This document shows, piece after piece, positions 8,052 to 16,200 of a stretch of 64,000 nt of DNA. The stretch spans positions 21,018 to 85,017 of the forward strand of contig JBBDMW010000038.1 of assembly GCA_040878005.1 (NCBI GenBank). Reading direction: 5' to 3'. Each line of letters starts with the position of its first letter. Position 1 is the first letter of the stretch. Position numbers and translations under genes: made by a program. The stretch is from JBBDMW01 sp040878005 (lineage in GTDB: Bacteria; Chloroflexota; Dehalococcoidia; Lucifugimonadales; Lucifugimonadaceae). A model generated the notes under the pieces. That model had not been told where the DNA came from, ran no database searches, and worked only from the letters and a program-made list of their open reading frames with translations.

Positions 8052-9041
8052 TTACGCCTGTGGGATAGGCGTGGCCCACATGTCCTCGAACAGCTCGGAC
8101 TCATCCGGGAAGGGGCTGTTGCGTGCGAACTCCACGGCCTCATCCACCTCTGCCATGGTTTCGTCACGGACGGCCTCGCATTCTTCCAGCGTGGCGATGC
8201 CCTGCGCCACCAGCCGGTCGGTGTGGATGACGATGGGGTCGCGCTTGCGCCACTGCTCAATCTCGTCGCCGGTGCGGTACTCGCCCCGGCGGACCCGGCC
8301 CAGGCCAAGCGAATGCTCCTCGAAGCGGTACGTCAGGCCCTCGATCAGGCTTGGCCCCTCGCCCGAACGCGCCCGCCGCACCGCCTCGGTGGTCGCCTCG
8401 TACATCGCGATGGCGTCCTGCCCGTCTACCAGCACGCCGGGCATGTTGTAGGCGGACGCCCGGTCTGACACGTGCTCAACTGCCACGGAGTCCTTGTAGG
8501 ACGTGGTCACGGCGAACTGGTTGTTCTCGCACAGGAAAATCACCGGCAGCTTCCACAGGGCCGCCAGGTTCATGGACTCGTGGCATGCGCCCTGGTTGGA
8601 TGCGCCGTCCCCGAAGAACACCAGCGAGACGAAGTCCTTCCCGCCGATCTTCGCCGCCAGCGCCGCGCCGGTGGCGACGGGCACCGATGAGGCGACAATG
8701 CCGGACTCGCCCAGGATGCCAATGGAGAAGTCTGCGAGGTGCATGGAGCCGCCCTTGCCCTTGCAGTAGCCGTCTTTGCGGCCGTACAGCTCTGCCATGG
8801 CCCGCTTCACATCGCCGCCCTTGGCCAGCGGGTGCCCGTGCGAGCGGTGGTTCCCGGCGATGTAATCGGTATCGTTCAGCGCTGCGCATGCGCCCACGGC
8901 CACTGCCTCTTCGCCGATGTACGGATGCGCGGCGCCGGTGAACTCGCCCGCCGAGTGGACCTCGATCACCTTCAACTCAAAGTGGCGGATGGTCCACATG
9001 CGGCGGAGCATCAGCATCAGCCTGTCTTTATTGATGTCCAA
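8052..9041 (-). CDS. Acetoin/pyruvate-type dehydrogenase E1 component, alpha subunit
   Basis: A 329-aa TPP-binding subunit. The full TPP motif is visible: GDGASNQGACHESM followed by LAALWKLPVIFLCENN (GDG...NN). Around it are GNHRSHGHPLAKGGD, the KGKGGSMHLAD loop, and the phosphorylation-loop region TYRFEEHSLG. I place the start at TTG 9041 (LDINKDRL) because GAGAGGA lies eight bases upstream and the length then matches the family; an upstream start at 9176 would add about 45 unrelated residues. Together with the beta subunit at 6983 it makes the E1 heterotetramer. The E2 gene is about 10 kb away (18770-19987); no E3 is in the window. Confidence 0.9.
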   Translation of the reverse strand: MDINKDRLMLMLRRMWTIRHFELKVIEVHSAGEFTGAAHPYIGEEAVAVGACAALNDTDYIAGNHRSHGHPLAKGGDVKRAMAELYGRKDGYCKGKGGSMHLADFSIGILGESGIVASSVPVATGAALAAKIGGKDFVSLVFFGDGASNQGACHESMNLAALWKLPVIFLCENNQFAVTTSYKDSVAVEHVSDRASAYNMPGVLVDGQDAIAMYEATTEAVRRARSGEGPSLIEGLTYRFEEHSLGLGRVRRGEYRTGDEIEQWRKRDPIVIHTDRLVAQGIATLEECEAVRDETMAEVDEAVEFARNSPFPDESELFEDMWATPIPQA

Positions 9042-9438
9042 GAACCAGTCCTCTCGGTTTTGTTGCGGCGTGCCTGGGCATCGCTGCCCGGCTGCAGAAT
9101 GTAGATCGCAGGCGAACGGTAAGCCTGCAAAGGCGTGGGCGCAGCGTTGTGGCGGATTATAGCGATGATTGGCCACAACGCTATCCGCCTACCCAGGATG
9201 GCCAGCATGAACTCACCAACCTCGAGTCGCACTCTCCCTCTCCCCAACGTGCAGGGTCGTTCATAATCCTTGGAACGGCCTCGGTTTAGGAGGGATCATG
9301 CCCAAGGGCCAGGTCGTCCATAGAGTTCATACAACTTGGCCGGGATGCCTGCGCCATCCATTTCCAGCCGCTCCCAGTCATCCTCGGTAATTAGTTGTAC
9401 CGTCCGGTGAATCCGTGTGTGAATAGGAGCGACGCAGC
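9042..9438. other. Spacer between E1-alpha and the HisA-like gene
   Basis: No gene seen. It contains the left arm of an inverted repeat (9236-9266) and the upstream region of both divergent genes. A TAGGAGC ribosome site for the next gene is at 9424-9430. Confidence 0.5.
9236..9266 (+). repeat. Left arm of inverted repeat flanking the HisA-like gene
   Basis: A 31-base arm. Its reverse complement matches 10188-10219: 14 identical bases at the inner-most end (TTATGAACGACCCT) and 9 at the other (GGGAGAGGG), with a variable centre. The pair encloses only the HisA-like gene. Confidence 0.65.
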
Positions 9439-10155
9439 TTGGAGATAATTCCATCCATCGACATCCTCGATAACCGTGTAGTCCAACTAGTTCAGGGTGA
9501 CTACAACGCGCCGCGTGACTTTCAGATGACACCGATTCAAGCCGCCCACCAGTGGATGGAAGCCGGCGCGAAACGCATTCACATCGTGAATCTGAGTGGA
9601 GCCAAATCCGGGCATGCGATAGATCAGAACCTACTGGCCGAACTTGTAGCTGATGTAAGGATCCCGATACAGATGAGCGAAGATGTCCGAGACTGTGAAA
9701 CGGCAATCCGGCTGGTCAATGTTGGAATCGACCGAGTGGTCTTTGGAACGGCCGCAGTCAGTAGTCCCGAGGTTGTTCGAGATGCAGTTCAACAACTTGG
9801 AAGTGACCGAGTGGTTGTCGGTCTCCATGCTACAAACGGCGTAGTCGCAACACACGGTCGTACTCAGACGATGAACTTGACCGCTGATGACCTAATCGAG
9901 CGAATGAGGGATCTTGGAGTGATCCAGTTCATGTACACCGATATTGACCGAGTTGGCACGATGCAGGGGCCGAATTTGGACACGCTCGCCGATCTCAACA
10001 GACGCACGAATGCTCATCTAACTGTTGCGGGAGGTATCGGCGATATTTCGCACCTGCGGTCATTGGCATCGATCGGCATTGAATCGGTCGTTCTCGGCAC
10101 ATCAATCTACACCGGTGTTATCGACTTCCGTTCGGCTCGCGAGGAGTTCGAATAG
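9439..10155 (+). CDS. HisA-like (beta/alpha)8 barrel protein lacking catalytic motifs
   Basis: The fold and overall alignment are those of HisA (ProFAR isomerase of histidine synthesis), 238 aa from TTG 9439 behind TAGGAGC. Retained motifs: IPSID with the first catalytic Asp, QLVQGDY, VVFGTAA, YTDI, the second phosphate motif AGGIGDI, and LGTSIYTG. Lost motifs, compared with known HisA: HIVDLDGA reads HIVNLSGA; the first phosphate motif GGGIR reads MSEDVR; the catalytic Asp in GLDxxxG (Asp127 in T. maritima) is His in GLHATNG; and DIxRDGT reads DIDRVGT. Normal isomerase activity is therefore unlikely. G+C is about 52% in three lines I counted, below the neighbours. No other his gene is nearby, and inverted repeats flank it. 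Confidence 0.8.
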   Translation: MEIIPSIDILDNRVVQLVQGDYNAPRDFQMTPIQAAHQWMEAGAKRIHIVNLSGAKSGHAIDQNLLAELVADVRIPIQMSEDVRDCETAIRLVNVGIDRVVFGTAAVSSPEVVRDAVQQLGSDRVVVGLHATNGVVATHGRTQTMNLTADDLIERMRDLGVIQFMYTDIDRVGTMQGPNLDTLADLNRRTNAHLTVAGGIGDISHLRSLASIGIESVVLGTSIYTGVIDFRSAREEFE

Positions 10156-10187
10156 CATCGCTACGCTGCCTGGCCGGGTTGTGGCAG

Positions 10188-10219
10188 TTATGAACGACCC
10201 TCCGCAACGCGGGAGAGGG
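10188..10219 (-). repeat. Right arm of inverted repeat flanking the HisA-like gene
   Basis: Partner of 9236-9266 (see there). It could also be one member of a dispersed intergenic repeat family, since it has its own CCCT/AGGG complementarity. Confidence 0.65.
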
Positions 10220-10374
10220 GCTTAGCCGCCAGGGGAGCCCGCTCAGCACCCACGCCTGCCAGTTAAGTACCGCCACCACCACGCAAACAACTGCAGCGAG
10301 ATGCAGGAGCTTGGCCGGAGTTGGCTGTATCCAGTTCTAAGCGCCCCGTTGCATGGGAACAGGCAACCACGCTC

Positions 10375-11154
10375 TCATCGCGGGCGGGAACTTTGAGCGC
10401 CAGCGAAATAATCCAACCCCCAGTAACTGTGCAGGTACTCAATTGCGCCGGAAACGCTCGCCGGCTCAATCGCAGCGCTGTCTATTACCTCAATGTCTGC
10501 CCCTGTGACCGCCTGCTCTTCCATGGCAGCCCACGCGGCCGCCCAGTCTTCGGGGTTCTCGATGCCTTGCCGGACATCGGCCCGTAGCTGGTCCACGATC
10601 TGCTGCACGCGGATGCGCTCCGGCAGGATCTCTGCCCAGTACCGTTCTCCCACTACCTCGGCGAAGCCGCTTACGCTCGGCGCTTCGCCCTTCTCCGCCA
10701 GTTCCCTGGTGGCAGCGACGCTCTCGGCTACCTCATCCTCGTCTGGTGAGAAGCCCCTGTCCCTGGCGGTTTCAGCGAGAGCCGTTTTCACTATTAGGCC
10801 GCCGAGCGCGACATTGGCGATGCCTGCACGCTCGATGATGTCCAGGCGTTCCTGGAAGCCTGTGGCCGGGGGACCCCCCTCGGCGATCACGCCTTCCATG
10901 AATTCGACATTGACTTCAACTAGTCTCCTGCTCATCTGGTAGTCAGCCATGGTTATGACAGCAGCACCCACCTGTGCCACGGGGGCGTCCTCAGCTTCGT
11001 TGAACGCATGACCTACCTGCTCTGCCCGCTCTTTTTCCGGATCAGAAGCGCCATCGTTGCCTGGTTCATTGCTCCACACGCCTGCGGTCCACAGGACCGC
11101 CAGTAATGCGGCCAGCAGGCCTATCATCGCCGAGGTTGCAATTCGGATAGTCAT
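10375..11154 (-). CDS. Membrane-anchored SurA-N/parvulin-like protein without PPIase domain
   Basis: A protein of about 259 aa starting at ATG 11154, with a single N-terminal anchor (IATSAMIGLLAALLAVLW). The external part resembles the N-terminal chaperone region of SurA/PrsA-type proteins: VAQVGAAVITMADYQMSRRLVEVN, then a long helix bundle with conserved LGGLIVKTALAETARDRGFSPDEDEV, which is the usual 'helper' segment for substrate binding. No parvulin PPIase domain follows. A longer frame reaches 11313 and would overlap the DUF1294 gene, so the internal ATGs (11154 or 11232) are better starts. Likely a secretion or folding helper; uncertain. Confidence 0.6.
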   Translation of the reverse strand: MTIRIATSAMIGLLAALLAVLWTAGVWSNEPGNDGASDPEKERAEQVGHAFNEAEDAPVAQVGAAVITMADYQMSRRLVEVNVEFMEGVIAEGGPPATGFQERLDIIERAGIANVALGGLIVKTALAETARDRGFSPDEDEVAESVAATRELAEKGEAPSVSGFAEVVGERYWAEILPERIRVQQIVDQLRADVRQGIENPEDWAAAWAAMEEQAVTGADIEVIDSAAIEPASVSGAIEYLHSYWGLDYFAGAQSSRPR

Positions 11155-11263
11155 ATTCGAAGGTTTCTTCGCTGTGGCGCCAGTTGCGCAGTTCGAATTG
11201 GGAAAATGGGAGCAGTTGGGGAAGTTGGCCATGCTGAGCCGACGGATTTCACGGTAGCAGAGT

Positions 11264-11605
11264 TCAACCGAAAACCACGTACAGAGCAATAACCCATACG
11301 GCCAGGTGTGCAAGGATCGCCAGCGCGTATTTCGCCATGAAGGAACGTTTTGCGGTCTTATGGCGGAAGCGGCTCATGGCCCAGAGGCCGCCGATGAAGC
11401 CGCCCAGGAACGCCCACGTGAATAGAGTTCGCTCTCGAATTCGCCGTGTTTCCATGCGTGCGCTGCGCTTGTCCCACCAGGTGACGCCCGCGGCGGTGAT
11501 GTTCACCGCCAGCATGTAAACCGGCACGGCGGCCAGCCACCAGGCGTTCAAATCAGCCAGCGCCGTCATTGGTGAATCCACTTTCCAGGCACCCCCAAAA
11601 TCCAT
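11264..11605 (-). CDS. DUF1294-family small membrane protein
   Basis: A 113-aa frame (ATG 11569, residue 13, is an alternative start). It has three hydrophobic helices and the family pattern: N-terminal helix VYMLAVNITAAGVTWWDKRSAR with the DKR-x-A-R motif, RIRERTLFTWAFLGGFIGGLWAM, then RHKTAKRSF at the cytoplasmic turn before the last helix. The family is widespread and has no known biochemical role. Confidence 0.85.
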   Translation of the reverse strand: MDFGGAWKVDSPMTALADLNAWWLAAVPVYMLAVNITAAGVTWWDKRSARMETRRIRERTLFTWAFLGGFIGGLWAMSRFRHKTAKRSFMAKYALAILAHLAVWVIALYVVFG

Positions 11606-11626
11606 ATTGGGCGCAGTGTTTTTGTA

Positions 11627-11655
11627 TTGCCGGCAAACTCGAAATCTGGTATTAT
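11627..11655 (+). promoter_or_regulatory. Candidate sigma-70-type promoter for gyrB
   Basis: TTGCCG at 11627-11632 and TATTAT at 11650-11655 are separated by exactly 17 bases, in a locally A/T-rich stretch upstream of gyrB. It would give a leader of roughly 220 bases. This rests on pattern alone. Confidence 0.45.
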
Positions 11656-11884
11656 TGAACAGATGTCCGCATTAACGGCTCACGCGCGCGTGAAGGGCTG
11701 CCGCCACGGCCCGGGCCAGCATGCCGGTATCTCGATGCCGACGCATTGGAGTCGTCACTTTATGATCATGGCCAAACCCCAACGACCTGGCGCGCCCGAG
11801 TGATTCCGGCCGCGAAGGCAGTGCGCTGCCTCGCCGCAACCCCACGCAGACCCTCTGCGGTCATCCAGTCCCAATAGGAGATTT

Positions 11885-14314
11885 ATGGTCAACACCAAGA
11901 AGGCCCGCGGCTCAGGCGCGGACGGCTACAGCGCAAGCGATATCACGGTCCTTGAGGGCCTTGAGGCTGTCCGCAAGCGCCCGGGCATGTACATCGGGTC
12001 AACAGGCCCCACCGGCCTTCAGCACCTCATCCACGAGATCGTCGACAACGGCGTGGACGAGGCCATGGCCGGCTACGCATCACGAATAGACGTCATCATT
12101 CACAAGAGCGGCGCTGTCACGGTAACAGATGACGGCCGCGGCATTCCCGTGGACAAGCACACGACAACGGGCAAGTCTGCGGTTGAGACGGTGATGACCA
12201 CGCTGCACGCCGGCGGCAAGTTCGGCGGCAAGTCATACCAGGTGTCCGGCGGCCTGCACGGCGTGGGCGCGTCCGTGGTGAACGCTCTCTCAGAGCGGCT
12301 TGTGGTGGAGGTGCGCCGTGACAACAAGGTGCACCGCCAGGAGTACCAGCGCGGCATACCGCAGGGCGACCTGGCCAGCAGGCCGCAGACCAGCGACGAC
12401 CCGGAAGGCACCGGGACCAGCGTCTCGTTCCTGCCGGACTCGCAGGTCTTCGGCGAGCTCACGTATGACTATGACGCCATTGTGGGCCGGTTCCGTGAGA
12501 TGGCCTACCTGAACCAGGGCCTCATGATTCACCTGCACAGCGAGTGGCACGAGGAGGACCGCTGGCCGCGGAACGACGTGACGTACTTCTTCGATGGCGG
12601 GGTGCGCAGCTTTGTGCGCGCCCTGAACCGGAGGCGCACGCCCATCCACCCGGAGGTGGTATACGCACAGGACACGGTGGATGACGTGGTTGTGGAGGTG
12701 GCGCTCCAGTACAACGAGTCGTTCGTGGAGAACTGTCTGTCCTTCGCCAACTGCATCCGCACTGGCGACGGCGGCTCACACATAACCGGCTTCCGCGCCG
12801 CCCTGACGCGGGTGCTGAACGACTTCGGCAAGAAGCAGGGAATATTCAAGGACGAGATCAAGGCGCTCTCCGGCGAGGACGTCCGTGAGGGCCTGATGGC
12901 TGTCGTCAGCGTAAAGGTCAAGGATCCGCAGTTCGAGGGCCAGACCAAGGGCCGCCTGGGCAACCCGGAGGTAAAGAGCGCGGTTGAGACCGTCATGGGC
13001 CGCCGGCTTGCCGAGTTCCTCGAGGACCATCCGAATGACGCCCGCCGCATCCTGGAGAAGTCCACAACGGCGGCGCGTGCCCGTGAGGCAGCCAAGAAGG
13101 CCCGTGACCTGGTCATTCGCAAGAATGCCATGGACGGCGGGTCGCTGCCCGGCAAGCTGGCTGACTGCTCTGAGAAAGACCCCCGGAACAGCGAGCTTTA
13201 CATTGTGGAGGGTGAGTCGGCTGGCGGTTCCGCCAAGCAGGGACGTGACCGCCTGTTCCAGGCCATCCTGCCGCTCAGGGGCAAGATCCTGAACGTGGAG
13301 AAGGCACGCCCTGAAAAGATGCTGGCGCACGAGGAAATTGCGGCGCTCATCACTGCGCTGGGTGCGGGGCTGGGCGAGGACTATAACCCTGACCGCCTCC
13401 GGTACCACCGCGTGATCATCATGACGGACGCTGACGTTGACGGTGCGCACATACGCACGCTGCTGCTGACGTTCTTTTACCGCAACATGCCGCAGCTCAT
13501 TGGAGACGGCCACCTGTACATTGCCCAGCCGCCGCTTTACAAGGCGTCGCGGGGCAGGTCCAACACGTGGATCTACTCGGAAACCGAGCTGGACCGCTGG
13601 TTCGCCCAGCGTGTCTACGGCGAGATGCGGATCACGGCCAAGAACAACGCAGACCTCGCAGTTGAAGGCACAGACATTGGGGACATACTGACCCCGATCA
13701 GGGACTTTGCCGACACGCTGGAGGCGATCACTGCGCTGGAGGTCCCGTCACACGTGATGGAGCGCGTGGTCAAAGACCCGGAGTACCAGGACCTGGACTT
13801 CCGGCCTGACATGCCAACGACCCAGCCTTCGCTGTTTGTGGACGAGACGGACGGCGCTGCAACCATTGAGCCGCCGGCTCCTCCTGCCGAGAAGACGTAC
13901 GACATGGACGGCTACACGCTTACCCGGCAGGTGTACGAGCACCCGGCGATGATGCGGGCGCGCAGGCTTTACCGCCGGGTGAGCAGCTACGTGGAGGCGG
14001 AGACGCTGACAATCACCCGCAAAGACGTAGTGATCGCAGACGATGTGCCGTGGGCGGAGCTGCCGGCCACTCTTGAGACCAACGCGGACAGGTCCGGTGT
14101 GTCTATACAGCGCTACAAGGGCCTGGGCGAGATGAACCCCGACCAGCTCTGGGACACAACCATGGACCCGGCAAAGCGAGTCATGCTCCAGGTGACTGCT
14201 GAGGATGCCATGGCGGCGGATGACATTTTCCGTACGCTGATGGGTGACGAGGTGGAGCCGAGACGTGACTTCATCCGGGCGCACGCCCTGGAAGTGAAGA
14301 ACCTGGACGTATAA
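11885..14314 (+). CDS. gyrB: DNA gyrase subunit B
   Basis: An 809-aa ATPase subunit of gyrase, which introduces negative supercoils together with GyrA. In order: GHKL ATPase domain with EIVDNGVDEA (Mg/ATP site), DDGRGIPVD, and the ATP lid GGLHGVGASVVNALS; transducer with QTKGRLGNPEV; TOPRIM domain with EGESAGGSAKQGRDR (about residue 440) and DADVDGAHI (about 515); C-terminal QRYKGLGEMNPDQLWDTTM. The start is ATG 11885 behind TAGGAGA. Length is near the E. coli type (about 800) and longer than the common 640-aa form because of an extra 150-170 residues between TOPRIM and the C-terminal motif (about 560-720). No gyrA is nearby. Confidence 0.97.
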   Translation: MVNTKKARGSGADGYSASDITVLEGLEAVRKRPGMYIGSTGPTGLQHLIHEIVDNGVDEAMAGYASRIDVIIHKSGAVTVTDDGRGIPVDKHTTTGKSAVETVMTTLHAGGKFGGKSYQVSGGLHGVGASVVNALSERLVVEVRRDNKVHRQEYQRGIPQGDLASRPQTSDDPEGTGTSVSFLPDSQVFGELTYDYDAIVGRFREMAYLNQGLMIHLHSEWHEEDRWPRNDVTYFFDGGVRSFVRALNRRRTPIHPEVVYAQDTVDDVVVEVALQYNESFVENCLSFANCIRTGDGGSHITGFRAALTRVLNDFGKKQGIFKDEIKALSGEDVREGLMAVVSVKVKDPQFEGQTKGRLGNPEVKSAVETVMGRRLAEFLEDHPNDARRILEKSTTAARAREAAKKARDLVIRKNAMDGGSLPGKLADCSEKDPRNSELYIVEGESAGGSAKQGRDRLFQAILPLRGKILNVEKARPEKMLAHEEIAALITALGAGLGEDYNPDRLRYHRVIIMTDADVDGAHIRTLLLTFFYRNMPQLIGDGHLYIAQPPLYKASRGRSNTWIYSETELDRWFAQRVYGEMRITAKNNADLAVEGTDIGDILTPIRDFADTLEAITALEVPSHVMERVVKDPEYQDLDFRPDMPTTQPSLFVDETDGAATIEPPAPPAEKTYDMDGYTLTRQVYEHPAMMRARRLYRRVSSYVEAETLTITRKDVVIADDVPWAELPATLETNADRSGVSIQRYKGLGEMNPDQLWDTTMDPAKRVMLQVTAEDAMAADDIFRTLMGDEVEPRRDFIRAHALEVKNLDV

Positions 14315-14340
14315 GTCCTGTTGATGACGGATTTATGGTG

Positions 14341-14367
14341 GCGGCCCCGCACAACCAGCGGGGCCGC
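14341..14367 (+). terminator. gyrB terminator hairpin
   Basis: GCGGCCCCGC (14341-14350) pairs perfectly with GCGGGGCCGC (14358-14367) across a 7-base loop, 26 bases after the gyrB stop. It lies between convergent genes and can act for both. Confidence 0.8.
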
Positions 14368-14398
14368 TGCGCGTTTGACGCCCTGGTACAGAGCCGGG

Positions 14399-14809
14399 CT
14401 AAGCGATGTCTTCCAGGAACACGGCCTCGCGCCGCGCTGTGTCGTAGGCGATGAGGCAGGTCATGGGCTCATCCGAGATGGTTTCCGCACGGTGCCGCTC
14501 GCCTCTTGGGATGCGTATGACGTCGTCTGGCCCCATCTTCATGCTTGAGTCGCCGATTTGCTTCCTCCACCGGCCGCTGAGGACGTACAGGACTTCATCG
14601 CAGTTCGGGTGGTGGTGGAGAGGGTTGCTACGCCCTGGGTCTATACGGCATACGCCTACTGTCATGGTTGCGCCGGGGTCTGTGGCGCCAGATATCAGCC
14701 AGCGTATCTCGCCCCAAGGGAAACGCTCGAGTTCTACTTCGGACGCGCGTGCCAGCAACGACTGGATGTCCATGGCCGCGGCCCTAGGACGGGCCGGTCT
14801 CCTGCTCAC
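14399..14809 (-). CDS. Cupin-domain protein
   Basis: A single-domain cupin of up to 136 aa. Motif 1 is visible as PLHHHPNCDEVLYVLSG (His-rich metal site with Glu), and motif 2 as DDVIRIPRGERHRAE. Substrate unknown; such proteins are often sugar or small-acid binding or isomerising enzymes. The start may be GTG 14809, overlapping the upstream gene by 26 bases, or ATG 14773, ten bases after it. Either way the two genes are likely co-transcribed. Confidence 0.8.
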   Translation of the reverse strand: MSRRPARPRAAAMDIQSLLARASEVELERFPWGEIRWLISGATDPGATMTVGVCRIDPGRSNPLHHHPNCDEVLYVLSGRWRKQIGDSSMKMGPDDVIRIPRGERHRAETISDEPMTCLIAYDTARREAVFLEDIA

Positions 14810-15344
14810 CGGTGTTGTACGGCGTGACGTCGCCAGCGTCCCCGAACTCGGTGAACAGGCGGTTGATCACGGCCCTCAACTCATCCTGGGCCGCCGGAGG
14901 TATGTTGCACTCGTTCGTGGTTGCGCAATCGCCGGCATAGCGAAGCTGGATATCGTCCAGGTCGTGGCAGGCCGCCGCCACCGCCTCCGCATACTTGCCG
15001 GGAGGAAGCTGCGACAGGTTGATTGGGTTGCAGGGGCCTGTCTGGAATGAGACGCCGCGCCATTCCACTGGCCGCTCGGCGCTGATCATGCGGTCAGTCT
15101 GGTTCTTGAGCCAGGGGTTGATCCAGCTTGCGGTGGTGACGTCGCCGCCTGAGCCGCGCTCGCTCAGCCGCTCCTTCTCCTGGTACCCGTCGATGCCCTG
15201 CCTGACTATCCCCGGGCCGAAGATGGCCGATGGGATGGCAATAACCACCACCAGCATAAGAATGGCCATGGGCATTGACGGGTTGCGCAGCTCACGGCGC
15301 AGCCGGGCCGCCAGCGAATTTTCGTTATTCAGCTTGGTTGCCAT
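14784..15344 (-). CDS. Hypothetical single-pass membrane protein
   Basis: A 186-aa protein with a basic N-terminus, one transmembrane helix (about residues 25-45, MPMAILMLVVVIAIPSAIFG) and an extracytoplasmic domain with four Cys (in TGPCNP, AACHDL, GDCATTNEC), which could form two disulfides. Not recognised. It overlaps or abuts the cupin gene downstream. Confidence 0.6.
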   Translation of the reverse strand: MATKLNNENSLAARLRRELRNPSMPMAILMLVVVIAIPSAIFGPGIVRQGIDGYQEKERLSERGSGGDVTTASWINPWLKNQTDRMISAERPVEWRGVSFQTGPCNPINLSQLPPGKYAEAVAAACHDLDDIQLRYAGDCATTNECNIPPAAQDELRAVINRLFTEFGDAGDVTPYNTGEQETGPS

Positions 15345-15429
15345 CCTCTAAGCATGGAATCATGGGTGCGGAGGGTGCGTGAACAAGGGCGTTGACGCCA
15401 TCGTAACCCAGCTTACTCGTGTCGCGCCC

Positions 15430-16071
15430 TTAGTATGGCTCCACGCGGAACTTTGCCACCACTTCTTCGTTCAGTTCAAAGCCCAGGCCCAGCCTGTCCG
15501 GCACTGCCAGTGTCCCGTCCGGGCCCACGTCCAGCCTGGGCGACAGCAGATCGGAGATGATTGGAGAGTCCGGAAATGCCATTGGGAACTCCACGAACGG
15601 CATGTTGGGCGTGACAGCCGCGAGGTGAAGCTCCGCGGCCACGCCCACAACGTGACACCATGCATGTGGTACGCACAATGCGCCATGCCTGTATGCATCC
15701 TCGGCGATGTTGAGGATCTCGTGCATGCCTCCTGCCCTGAGCGAACTGGGCTGCACAACGTCAACCCGGCCCCTCCGGAGCAGTTCTGAGAACTCGTGCC
15801 GGGTGCTGAATCCCCAATCGCCCACTGCTATGCGGGTGTCGACCGCGTCCGCCAGCCTGGCATAGGCGTCGATGTTGTCCGCCGGCATGGGCACTTCTAT
15901 GAAGTACGGGCGAAACTGCTCGATGGCGCGTATGCTCGCCACGGCCTCGCCCACGTCACGCCAGCAGTTCTGCACGTCTATCATCAACTCACGATCGGGA
16001 CCAATGAACCCGCGTGCCGCCTCGATCACCGCCACGTCGGTATCCAGGCCCACGTTTGACGTGATCTTCAT
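15430..16071 (-). pseudogene. Truncated enolase-superfamily (mandelate racemase-like) barrel
   Basis: Only 213 aa remain against about 370-400 for the family. The whole N-terminal capping domain and first barrel strands are missing; the frame begins at a segment equivalent to 'K-x-G...D'. Metal ligands are partly kept (Asp in MIDVQN, Glu in FIEVPMP), but the third is Asp in VGDWGF where Glu is usual, and the catalytic Asp of the QPD motif is Ser (VVQPSSLRAGG). Just upstream is the strong terminator of the pirin gene (16126-16160), leaving about 50 bases for any promoter. It is probably a decayed paralog of dehydratases such as 33148-34356. Confidence 0.7.
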
Positions 16072-16125
16072 GGCGCGTTGCCTGCGGCTGTGTTGGTACG
16101 TGCGTGGCCGAGAGCCTACATGAAA

Positions 16126-16160
16126 ACGCCCCTGCTGCGCTCTCAGCGCAGCAGGGGCGT
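16126..16160 (-). terminator. Intrinsic terminator of the pirin gene
   Basis: A 16-bp perfect stem: 16126-16141 (ACGCCCCTGCTGCGCT) pairs with 16145-16160 across a 3-base loop. Read on the minus strand it is followed by TTTT, a classical rho-independent terminator for the gene ending at 16201. Confidence 0.9.
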
Positions 16161-16200
16161 CATGACTGGCATTGGACCAGGTCGGGTTGCGAAGATTTCG

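Noticed and set aside
8351..8941. 196-aa Arg/Pro-rich plus-strand frame
   Set aside because: Shadow of the E1-alpha gene on the other strand; the composition is typical of antisense frames in GC-rich DNA.
12776..13513. 245-aa minus-strand frame within gyrB
   Set aside because: Fully inside the well-supported gyrB gene, with no motif or ribosome site.
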